DNA of 64,000 bases, from contig VZDJ01000623.1 in NCBI GenBank assembly GCA_008694505.1, positions 19,525,754 through 19,589,753 of the forward strand, given 5' to 3'. Positions 10,696 through 20,700 of this stretch are shown here, piece by piece. Under the pieces are notes generated by a model. The model saw nothing but the letters and a program-made list of their open reading frames with translations. It was not told the DNA's origin and did not search any database. The translations under genes and the position numbers were made by a program. The first letter of the stretch is position 1; every line of letters starts with the position of its first letter. The stretch is from Cyanoderma ruficeps. Taxonomy: Eukaryota; Chordata; Aves; Passeriformes; Timaliidae.

Positions 10696-10788
10696 ATGAG
10701 GTTTCTAAGTAGTTTTACCACACCTTTTGATGCCTCCGAAGAAGAAATGTACCCACAATGCCAGGAAGGCGGAGCTGATTTTCCTTGA
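10696..10788 (+). promoter_or_regulatory. Upstream ORF overlapping the RHNO1 start codon
   Basis: An ATG at 10696 opens a 30-codon frame in the +1 frame relative to RHNO1 and terminates at 10788, past the RHNO1 ATG at 10730. Its context has A at -3, whereas the main start has T at -3. If included in the mature 5' leader it should reduce RHNO1 translation. A transcript starting or splicing downstream of 10698 would escape it. Confidence 0.5.
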
Positions 10789-10897
10789 GAGGCCACGGGC
10801 AGGACCCATCCACTGTTATGAAACTCCAGTGCATTTGGCTGAGAATCCCAGACGTGTGCCTACAAAACCTGTGGACCACAACACCTCTGCTGCCTGG
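10730..10897 (+). CDS. RHNO1: RHNO1 coding exon 1
   Basis: The exon begins at about 10629 after acceptor tttgccttctacag. The ATG at 10730 is chosen because MPPKKK matches the human start; its context (T at -3) is weak. The frame requires the exon to end at TGG (Trp56), so the donor is GTTGGT, a poor match to GTRAGT. A better-looking GTATAA donor four bases on would break the frame. Confidence 0.85.
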
Positions 10898-13800
10898 GTT
10901 GGTATAAATTGTCTTTCCTCCTGTGTCCCACAGCAACAGTTTTCAAGTTTCTCCTCTATGTCTTAGCAGAAAGTTATCTCTTCTGGATATGGAAAATTAG
11001 TAACCCAGACCTGAATACCTTCTATCAGTCTAAAGCATAAATAAGTGCTTGAGTTGCTTCGCATTCTAAGAATAAGCAGTAAAGTCTTGGTTACACATAA
11101 ACTGTGTGCAGTTTGTACTGATTAATGAATATTTGTCTTCTGGAAAAATAATTCCCATCAGGAAAACACTGATTTCCTTGGCAACTGAAAACCCTGCAAG
11201 TAATAAACATTAGGGGAGATTTTTCTTATTGGCTTGCTGTTTGAAATACCTACTGAACTCTGAAAGTTACCTGCTAAAGTATTGGGTGCATTGTTTAAAT
11301 CTGACACTGCTAAATTTAGAACACATAGGTTTTCACTTCAGAATAATTTGTTCTAACCTGCCCTCTTTTCCATTTGTGTTTTGAATAGTTTCTCTCCGTA
11401 CCAATCTTCTGATGGGTTCCTTTTCTTGGGACTGTTTGCAGTGTCTTAAAATACTCCTTATGTCGTGTAATGTAAAGGTTTGGGGTTTTTTTTAAGCAAA
11501 CAGTTGCAGCAGAGACAGGCTGTTCCTACACAACAGTAGTCATCACTTAGGGGAGCTCTGTTTAAATATTATTGCTGCTTGACTCTGCTCATCACAAAGC
11601 AAGCTCAGGAAGTGTGGTTTCAAACTCACATGAAACATCCCTTTGTTCCTGTTGACCTGCAGGTATTGTTTGTGATGCCTTAACCTTGAGGTAGAACATC
11701 TTCAATTTTTTTTTTTTTGATCTGCTTGAGGCAGTTTGCTCTATGGTTTCTGAATCACTAAGTAAAATTGTAGGAGAAGGGAATACAGGTGACCTTACCC
11801 TTGATAAGAAACAGCTGTGTTAATTACCCAATACAGCCTTGCCCCTGCTGAGTAACAGCTATATCCAAGAAGGATAAGTGTGATAAAAGTGGGGTTGAGC
11901 TGGCAAGGAGAGGATCATCATGGAAGAGGAACCTTGAGGAGTATGAAGGAGAGAATCATGAAGCAGGATCCTGGGGGGAGGGAATGACTGCTGCAAGGTC
12001 ATTCTGGGACTGCAGTCAGAGCCTGTTGTTGGAACTTGCATTTATAGTCTAGCTAGGTAAAAGCCTGCAGTCAGAGTCTGCAAACCAGTATATCCAGTCA
12101 TAGTTTAGCAGGAAATAATCAGCAGAGGCTGCCAGGGAAACCTACAGCAGGAGGTTGCTGCAGCCAGAGTCAGTGAACAGTTGGAGTTAAGATGGCTGAG
12201 CTGTAAAGAGGTATAAACCAGGACCCTTTTTTATGCTGTGATAAAGAAGTCTGTGTCTTGGCTCATTTTTACCCTCTAATAAGAGGGCTGCTGCAACAAA
12301 AAATAACTGCTGTGACTAAGCATTCATTTTGTTTGGAAGAGGTGGAAACATCCATACGTATCAGTAGCTCTTTGATTCCAAAATACAATGATTCTAAAAT
12401 TTGTTTGAAACTGAAGCTGCTAGATATTTTTTCATTTTGGAAAACTGTAGTAGGTTTGTAACTTCTGGAGGCATCCTCCGCAGAGTGTCTGTCAACTTGT
12501 TTCAATGGAAACTGATTTTCTGCTCCTCTCTTTTTGGCATTATCTTCCTTTTCCACTGCTAGGTTCCTGCATAGGTAAACCCTACCCTAGATGTTCTCTG
12601 AAGGCAGGAAGCCATATCCTTAAAATCAGGTAGCATGTTAAGGATGTGCTAGTATACAGTTATTACAGAATCACTTCCCAGATCACAAAGGCTTTGCATT
12701 CGAACAGTTCAGCTGTACGTCAGACAATTGCCATCCTTTGTTAAATTGCACTCAGTGTTGAGAGGAACTCTATAGTAACTTAGGAGTGCTGAAGGAGATC
12801 TGTAGTTAGTGTAGCAAGAACTCAGTTTGGTGTGCTCTTGGGAAAAGCAAACTGGAATCTGAAACAGAGTCTGACTCTTTTCTTGGTAACTAGAAAGACA
12901 AAGAACTGTAACAAAAGGATTTCCAGAGTTTGAGTACGAGTCCAGAATCATTCAAAGGAATACAGATTGTTGAGCTTGGACCATCTCTTCTATAGAGAGA
13001 TGATTGTAGAAGTGGATTTTGGGTGATCTGTTACTCCACAATACAGAAATTCACTATGCTTTGAAACAAAGATGTTTTGGGGGAAGATTTTGAACACCAT
13101 ATCAACATAATCTAAGGGGATTGAGCTAAGTGGGCATTCCTTAATCATTTTGTGTTGCTCTTCCATTTCAGCCTCTACTTCTTTGGGTAGGCCGAGGATT
13201 TAGTTCTTTGAATCTATTTGAGTTATGCTAAGACACAGAAAGAAAAAAAGGGTCCATTCTGAACTTCCTTAAATCTGCAGGGTTTACAGGAGTAGATGCT
13301 ACTTAGATTTCCTTTAAAACCCATATCTTGAGTTCTTTGTGATTTGTCAGAGAACAGCTCACTTGTCCCCCAGTGACTTTCCAGAGAGGAGTGGCAGGAC
13401 TTGATGTTGAAGTTCAGAGGTACCTCACGCACAGCAGCTTTGTTAGTGACTCATTTGCTTTGCTGCAGAACAGATTACTCAAGGAACACACTGGCAAAAG
13501 GTGGGGAAATAGAATCAGGTAGGCATTACTTGTCTGGAGAAAAGGGTTGGGTTTTTAATAATAATCTTATTATTATGTCTTTCCCTTCAGGTGTGCCCAC
13601 AATTTGACACAACTAAGTCAGTGGTGTTGAAAGCATGCCAGAAGAAGCATCGTGGTCCTCACAAGCCCTATCATCAGGATGCCAACCACAGCTCATTTCA
13701 TGCAGGAGGAGGAGCTTGGCGAGGACCTGTAGCCTGCAGATTTCCTCCTTTAACTTTTGAGTGTCCAGAAGGACGTGCAGTCCCTCCGTTGGATGATCCA

Positions 13801-14247
13801 AACCGCTTGAGAAAGAACACACAATGCTCTCACAACCAGCCTAAGAAAGGGACAGCAGCAAACACCAACATCCAGGTGGAGAGTCCAGAGAACTGTGGAG
13901 AGCCTGCTCCCCAGCCCGTGGAGCAAGAAGTCCTTAGTCCACCAACAGATGCAGAGGCTGCACAGGTTCCTTTCCCAAGTAATGGGAGATGCAGCAACAC
14001 TCTATCACAAAGTAGTCATGCCTGGCATCCAGAAAAAGAGCTGGCATTTGGTATTGATCCCTGTGGGAGAGGGGAGGCGGCAGCAGTACTGGTTACAGAT
14101 ACTCCGGAGCACGAGTATGGAGTGAAAGTCACCTGGAGGCGGCGGCCTCACATAATGAAATACCTGCGGGAGCAAGGCAAGCTGAGCCCTGCGGACATCC
14201 TGGTGAAGGCAAACATGGAACTCTCGAGGAGTCAGGCCCGCACCTGA
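10730..14247 (+). CDS. RHNO1: RHNO1, RAD9-HUS1-RAD1 interacting nuclear orphan
   Basis: Small nuclear protein that binds the 9-1-1 checkpoint clamp and supports ATR-CHK1 signalling and replication-fork stability. The coding sequence joins 10730-10897 and 13591-14247 for 274 residues, against 238 in human as I recall. N-terminus MPPKKKCTHNARK aligns with human MPPRKKRRQPSQK; PTKPVDHNTSAAWVCPQFD aligns with the RAD1-binding PSKPIDHSTITSWVSPDFD region; the C-terminal DTPEHEYGVKVTWRRRPH and YLREQGKLS match a strongly conserved block. The middle is divergent and slightly longer. It follows FOXM1 head-to-head and sits just 447 bp upstream of the TULP3 start. Confidence 0.95.
10898..13590 (+). other. 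RHNO1 intron 2
   Basis: 2.7 kb of AT-rich sequence with no gene, RNA or interspersed repeat that I recognise. It includes a short T-run near 11706. Confidence 0.6.
13591..14247 (+). CDS. RHNO1: RHNO1 coding exon 2 (terminal)
   Basis: Acceptor tgtctttcccttcag. It opens with VCPQFD, continues through FPPLTFECPE (human FPHLTFESPQ), and ends in KVTWRRRPHIMKYLREQGKL plus a short tail. 218 codons and a TGA stop. The block after about residue 215 is the part most like human RHNO1. Confidence 0.95.
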   Translation: MCPQFDTTKSVVLKACQKKHRGPHKPYHQDANHSSFHAGGGAWRGPVACRFPPLTFECPEGRAVPPLDDPNRLRKNTQCSHNQPKKGTAANTNIQVESPENCGEPAPQPVEQEVLSPPTDAEAAQVPFPSNGRCSNTLSQSSHAWHPEKELAFGIDPCGRGEAAAVLVTDTPEHEYGVKVTWRRRPHIMKYLREQGKLSPADILVKANMELSRSQART

Positions 14248-14644
14248 CCTGGCGGGAGCAGCCACTCTGCTGCGTGCGAGGACACGCCCGAAGGGACCGT
14301 GTCACTTCGGGGGCTGGAGGGGGGACGTGATTTCAGCCAGGCCCTCCACTGCCCCTGGCAGAACCTCCGAGAAACGCCGGGGCGGGCGCGGGGGAGGGTC
14401 TTGGCAACAGGGGGGGGTCTTTTTGGGCGGTGTTCCCTGGGGCAGTGTGTATGGAAAGGGCTCTATTCCCCACGCGGCTCCCGCGGGGCCGTTCCCCGCT
14501 CCCGGCGGAGGCAGCGGGAGGCGCCGGCGGCGCGGGACGGGGGCGGCCGTTGTGTTCCGCCGCGCCTGCGCGGCGCGCGGGCCAATGGGCGGGCGGCGTG
14601 CTCGCGGCCCCGGCCAATGGCGGCGCGCCTCAGTGCCGCGCGCC

Positions 14645-14682
14645 GTTGCTAAGGGCAGCGGCGAGCGGGGGCCCATAGCAAC
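14645..14682. promoter_or_regulatory. Inverted pair of X-box (RFX) motifs
   Basis: GTTGCT-AAG-GGCAGC (14645-14659) and GGGGCC-CAT-AGCAAC (14668-14682) each match the X-box consensus GTNRCC-N0-3-RGYAAC (the first on the reverse strand) with one mismatch. The outer halves GTTGCTA and TAGCAAC are perfect reverse complements. RFX factors control ciliary genes, and TULP3 is one. Confidence 0.5.
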
Positions 14683-14694
14683 GGCGGGGCCGCG

Positions 14695-14735
14695 ATGGAC
14701 GGAGCGGGGGAGCCGGGCGGTCCCGCCGCCCACAG
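14695..14735 (+). CDS. TULP3: TULP3 exon 1 (coding part)
   Basis: ATG in strong context (G at -3 and +4) followed by [12 protein letters not shown], then donor cacag/gtgagc. It ends in phase 2; the split codon with exon 2 gives serine. The sequence is not conserved with human, so the start rests on position, context and phase. Confidence 0.8.
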
Positions 14736-17700
14736 GTGAGCGGGGCTGGCGGCGGCGGCCCCGGAGCCCAACAGGACCCGGGCAGGCGCTGCCTCGCGTG
14801 GCAGCAGCGCCCGGTGCCGGGATGAGCGGCCGCAGCGGGGCGCGGGCGGGCGGAGCCGCACGGCAGCGGCCACGCGGGTCGGCGCTGCCCCGGTAACACC
14901 CGCGTCCCGCCGGCGGGCGACAGCAGCGCCGCTGTTGTATGTACGGGTGTGTTTTATGCGCTTCACTCTTCAACCTTGGTTTGCATCGTCTGAATACTTG
15001 TAGATTAAACCGGTTTTGTTGTGTCTCGGTCCGCTCTTGGTTTCTAGGCGCTGCTGTGAAGCGTTTTGGCGGTGTTATTCAGCCCCTCTGCTCCTCCTAA
15101 TGAGGCTCTCTGGGTATTTAGTATTACTCTCGGTGTGCCTTTGCAAGGAAAAAAAGGAGGAATAACTGAAATGAACTCAACTGATGTAATAGGAAAAACA
15201 GCTGTGAACTATGGAGAAGTGGTTTGGAAAGACTATGCTTGTGGCACTTAAGTAGCTCAAAAACGAAATTATTTGAAATTAAATGTGAGTATACTGGCAA
15301 GCAGAGAAAGCGGGTTTTGGCAGAATTGATGTGATAGCGAAAAACTCAGGAAAATCTGTCTTTGTGCCTCTGGATAGGAAGAGGTAAAGAGAGAAACCTA
15401 AACTTTGGGCAGTTAAATGAAAATGAACACGGTGTAGAAGAGAAACAGTATTTTTTATTACATACATTGTTACATTTGGTTTATTCAAGGAGGATGAAAA
15501 GCTACAATAGAGTTAATTGTAATTGCTTGGTCCACCAAATATGCTGTGGGATATTAGATTACTTCTCTAAGCAGACTTGAAAGGCCTCGGGTTGTCTAGC
15601 AGTTCTGGAAACAATTTTTAAGGAAATGATGTCCAGATACGTGTAAATTTCCCTGCACAGTAGACCTTTAAGTCTGAGCTACAGGAAATAAAGCTGCTCT
15701 TCTGATAACAGTTCTACTGGCATAATTTCTTCATGCTAAGAAACTTGTCTTGGGTACTTTTATGGGTGCCCCAGAGGAACAGGCTAACTATAATGGCATT
15801 TCATGGGATAGCTGCTTCCCTCCCATCCCAGTTTATTAAAGAAATGTCCATTTCTTTACCTCTTTTACTCCCCATGGTTAAGGTAAAAAAGCTGGAATAC
15901 GTGAACCTAAAGAAAAGTACATGGTTTTAAAATAGATCTGGAAGGCTTCTTGTTTTTTAGGGGTCTGACTCTGAAATTGAATTGTTCATCAGCATTGTAA
16001 TAAATTCAATGAAGGCGAATCTCTGTATTCTTAGGAAGATTCTTCTTTTTTCTGGGACAAAAATAGTGAAATTACACAGAAGTCACTAATCTGGTTGGGA
16101 GAACTCATGTTTGGTAAAATAGTTGCCAGTTGTCCAAACAGTGGATTTTATAGAAAAGGTAAATGTGATACATAAAAACTGTCACTTCATGGCGGTGAAG
16201 ATAGTACAGGTAAAGCCCAGCAAAGCTGCACCTGAGAACTGCTTGGCAGCATTTTTGGTTTTGCCATTTCTTCCCCTGGGGTGGAATGCCTTTTCTATCG
16301 AGCAATGTGAAAAATACACATAAAGATATTGAAAGCATTTTATTTCTGATGGACAGAAATAGTCAAATTTTATCAGACAAAAATTAATGCATGTTGTTTT
16401 GGAAGTGTGCTGTGATATACATGATGATGGATAGACAGCAGAGATCTTGGGTTTAGGCCATCCACAGGCTGTCACTTGCAAATACTTTGCTGTGTTAGGC
16501 TTTCTTCCACTGGAGCTGGCTGCAACTGAAATTGCTCAACTTAATTTTAAAGTTTGGCTTTCAGGTAGGTGTTGCACAACTGTCTGAATGCTTTAGAAAA
16601 CGATAAGCTTGATATTGCTATTTCAGGGTTTTGATAAGTACTAGACCTCTCTTATTTGGGAAAGTCCATTTGGAGACTTGCCATGAAATTATTAGTGTAG
16701 AAACAATCAGGTATAAAAGTAATTCTAAACCATAGTGAGCTTTTAAAATATTGTGAAAGAAATTAGTTTCTTACGGTAGTGTGTATTTTAGAATCTCAGA
16801 GACCAATGGACTTTGCCCTTTTGCACACCAATCACACAGCATACAGGAATCCTTAAAGCTTCCCACACACTGCATCCCAAATATGCTTCAGCTCCTGACT
16901 TGCAGGTGCCATGTAAGAGGAACACAATTTTCAAGAGGCAAACATCTTGTCTGAGTCTACAGAGACTACAAAACTGGATGTCAGCTACAGTGGTCCTGGC
17001 CTCATTTGGATGCTTCCTTGGGGTCCAGACATGCACCTGTTAGTGGCTTTCAGTTTGTGAACTCTGGGACATTTCCTCAGTGTCCCCCAAAGTTAATGAA
17101 GGAAAACAGCCTGTTGCCAAGGAGCTCAATTTTCAAAATATTTAGAGCCCACAGATTAAGAGAAGTTGAAAACTTCAGAAGTGGTACTGTTCTCCAGCCA
17201 AAAGCCCTTTCCACATGTTAAAAACCTGAACACTGTTGTGGTTGTCAGGAATCTCCATGCCTCCTGGGCTGGAGTATTTTGTATAAATGCACCATAATTA
17301 TGATTTTGAGGAGAAAAGAGACAAAATACTTTGCTAATTATTTTAGCTGTACTTGGAAACCAGAGAAGACAGAGAAGCTTAAAATTCCTCTTAAAAGCCT
17401 CTCAGCATCTCTGTTAGTCCTTGGGTGTTTTTATTTAGCCACCAGTGACTGTCCTAAATTCCCAAGCAACGTTTGTTAAATTCCAGGACTTAGAATTCTG
17501 CAAATCTTATCCTTAGATGAAGGAGAATTGGCTTCATATCCTGTTTGCTTCACCCCTTTCAGCTCTAAACATTATAATGAAGAAATCTGTCCAAAGTGAG
17601 ATAAACCTGTAAATATTTTATGAGTGTGGTTGATATGTACTCCTTGGAGTACAGATTCAATGGAAGAACAAAACCTTTTGCAATTTGATGCTGCTGCTGT

Positions 17701-20700
17701 TACTGTGAATGAAGGAGTCATCTCACTTCTTGTGATGTGGACAGCAGTGGCAAGAGAGAAAAGGCAACAATGTGTGGCTAAAATTTCCAAATACAATTTG
17801 AGACTTGCTTGATAACAGCAATTGCAAAGAGGTATCCTCAAGTTGAACCTTGTTTGAGTTCTCTTTTGTTTCTAGTTAGCTCTTTGCCCATCTTTTATCA
17901 CCTAGAATTTAGGTTACTGGTGACCCATTTTTTTTTTAGAGTGAGCCACTACTTTTCTACCTTTTTTATTTTATTTTTCTTAATCACTGTTGTTGTGCCC
18001 TTTGTAGGAGGCACAAATGCACTGACTTAACATAATTATGGCTTTGTCTGTGTGAAAACTTTCTGCAGCCAGGGTTGCACTGGGATAGCTCCAGACTCTT
18101 GTTTTGTTGCTGAGGCACAGCTGAGTGATCTCCAAAATAAAACTGTGTTGTAACTGGGTCATGGGATGAATTCTCTTCTAAGTGGATTTGCTGATATGCC
18201 TGGAGATGTTGCCTTAGACTACTGCAAGAACATTTACGCCAACTCTTAGTTCTCTTTAAAACACACTCTGTGGGATGCTTGAACTCTCAGCTGCCTGTGT
18301 TCTTGCTATATGAGTCTGGGTGCCTCTACATTCCTTTCTGACTTTGCATTCTTATGTGATATCTGAGGCAAAAAAAGAACAAGAACTAAAATCTAGCAGT
18401 GACATCTTGCCAAGTCACCTAGTTTGAGATCGAAATGACATTTTGCTGTTTCTGCCTCTGTAATGGCTTTCTCTTTCGATTTTTCTAAAATAAGAAAAAA
18501 AAATCTGGACTGGGAATAAAAGTCTACAATTAGTTCTAGAGTGTCAATTCAGACAATTTCATGTTCCTTTCCCTATTTTTAGTTTGAAATACTATTAGAC
18601 AAATGCAATTCATCTTGTCAAGGGTGATGCACTTGTTTTCTGGGAATTTTGGGTTTTGTTACCTGGTCTGGGTTAAGCACAGCACGTGCTATTTCACTGC
18701 TGCCTTTGTTGCTAGGAGAGAATAATGGCTGCTCTACGTTTCACTGGCTTCCTGTTGTATGAGGTACAACGTCAACAAAAGTGACAGGCAAGGTTTAATA
18801 ATCCACAAACAGAAGATCACAGGAGACAGAATTCCAACCCCCTGTGATCCTGCTTTCCTCTTTCCTTGGGCAGAGGTGTGTCTGAAAGTGAAATGACCAT
18901 GGGGATTTGAAGCATGTAGTTGAGAGGACATTAAACAGAAAAGTGAAGTTCTGCTTGTGGAATAAATTTCTCTTTCTTTTCCTTAGCAGAAACCTGAGTT
19001 TCATTAGGTTCAACGGAATAAACCTGAAGCATTGTGCTCAGCAATTGTCATGGTGGTTAGGAGCTGAAAAGTCCTGAGTCACAGAGTCACCAGCTGTGAA
19101 CTGTTGAAGGAATGTGCCTGCCAGGAGGTTCCTTGTCTCTCTTTTCTGGAAAGAATTATAATAAAAACCCAGTTGAAACCCCCTATTTGGCTGCACACTT
19201 AAATTATAAGTTTATGTGCCTATTCTTATGATCATGTTCCTCTGTGCCACCCTCCCAGCATTGATGATGTCTTTGATGGTTAATGGCTTGTGTGGATTTC
19301 TGGCTTCTCTTGGCCTGCCTTCCAGGAGAAGAATACTCCTTTTGCTTTAGGTTTGCAGAAATGAATTTATTTGGGGCTAAGGAAAACAAGAGTCTCCTTT
19401 TTGTTCTCCCAGTGTAATATAGCAGAGAATGACACGGGCTGTTGTGTGCACCCTTCTTTAAAGTCCAAGTAGAAGTCATAGTAGCTTCTGTCCAGAGAAT
19501 GCTGATTCATTTTCCCTGTTCTATTCCCTTGTAACAAGTAAGAGGAGCTAATCTTTGGTACTTGATAAGTCACTTTTTGAATTGTGTGTAAAACACTAAG
19601 TAATACGGTAGTCAAAATAGTTCTGAGCTCAGTAAGTAACTTTTTCATGATGCTTTTATTCCTGTTGCATTTTCTTGCAACAGCCTGGTGTTTTTTTTGT
19701 TTTTGTTTTTTTGTGGGTTTTTTTTTTTTTGTCATCTAGTTTGTGCTCTTACACTCAGGATCTCAACTTGTGATCTCTAGGACCCAACCAGACAGAGTCA
19801 CAGAGGCTGGAAGGGGATTCTTGAGGTGATCTGGAGCCACCCTGCTGCTCAAGCAGGGTTGGCTGGAGCAGATTGCACAGAATGGTGTCCAGTTGGGTTT
19901 TGAATATCTCCAAAGATGGAGACTCTACCACCTTTCTGAGCAACCTGTTCCAGTAGTTGACCACTTTCTCTGGAAATTTTTTTCTTGATGTTGGGTAGAA
20001 TTTCATGTGCTTTAGTTTGTGTCCATCACCTCCTGTTCTGTCATAGGCACTGCTGGCTCCATTGGCTTTACACCCTTCCATCAGCTGTTTATCCACATGG
20101 ATGAGTTACTTCCTGAGTCCTCACTTCTCCAGGCCCAGTTCTCTCAGCCTCACCTCATGTAAAAGATACCCTGGTCCCTTAAGCACCTTTGTGGGCCTTT
20201 GCTGGTTTTGCTCCAGGATATCCATCTCTTTCTTGCTCCCAGCAGCCCAGAACTGGTCGCAGCACCTCGTGTGTGGCCTCACCAGCAGAGGGGTGGTGTC
20301 ACTCCCTCCACCTGCTGGCAGTGCTTTCCCTAATGCAGCCCAGGATGCTCTTGGCCCCCTTTGCCTTGAGAGGGTGAATTGCTGACTCGTGATAAACTTG
20401 TTGTCCACCAAAACAGTGTGAATCAATTTCTGAAAAATGAATCTCACCAAACAGCATATGCTTCAATCTTTGTTTAACCATAATTCAGATTTTTCCTATG
20501 GACCTTTCATTTCTCAATATTCTGTTACTTTACTAGCAGGTTCCTTATTTAATCCACCTGAACATTATTTCTTCCTTATTGGGGGTGTGTTTGTGTTGGT
20601 GTGTAACAGTGCAGAGAATATCCCAGTGCACTTTGGAGATGATAATTTTATACTGGGGGTTTTGTGCCTTCACGGATATCATACCTGCCTTCAGTTTCAA

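Larger units (their letters stand above)
14250..14935. promoter_or_regulatory. CpG island promoter of TULP3
   Basis: Very GC-rich block covering the TULP3 first exon. CCAAT boxes at 14582-14586 and 14614-14618. Two X-box-like motifs at 14645-14659 and 14668-14682 immediately precede the start codon. The long open frames on both strands here are GC-composition artefacts. Confidence 0.8.

Noticed and set aside
10898..10966. Read-through of RHNO1 exon 1 to a stop at 10966
   Set aside because: It would drop the conserved C-terminus; splicing at 10897 restores the human-like WV-P-FD junction.
14299..14973. ORFs up to 223 codons flanking the TULP3 start
   Set aside because: CpG-island artefacts; only the short frame starting at 14695 splices in phase to the conserved TULP3 exons.
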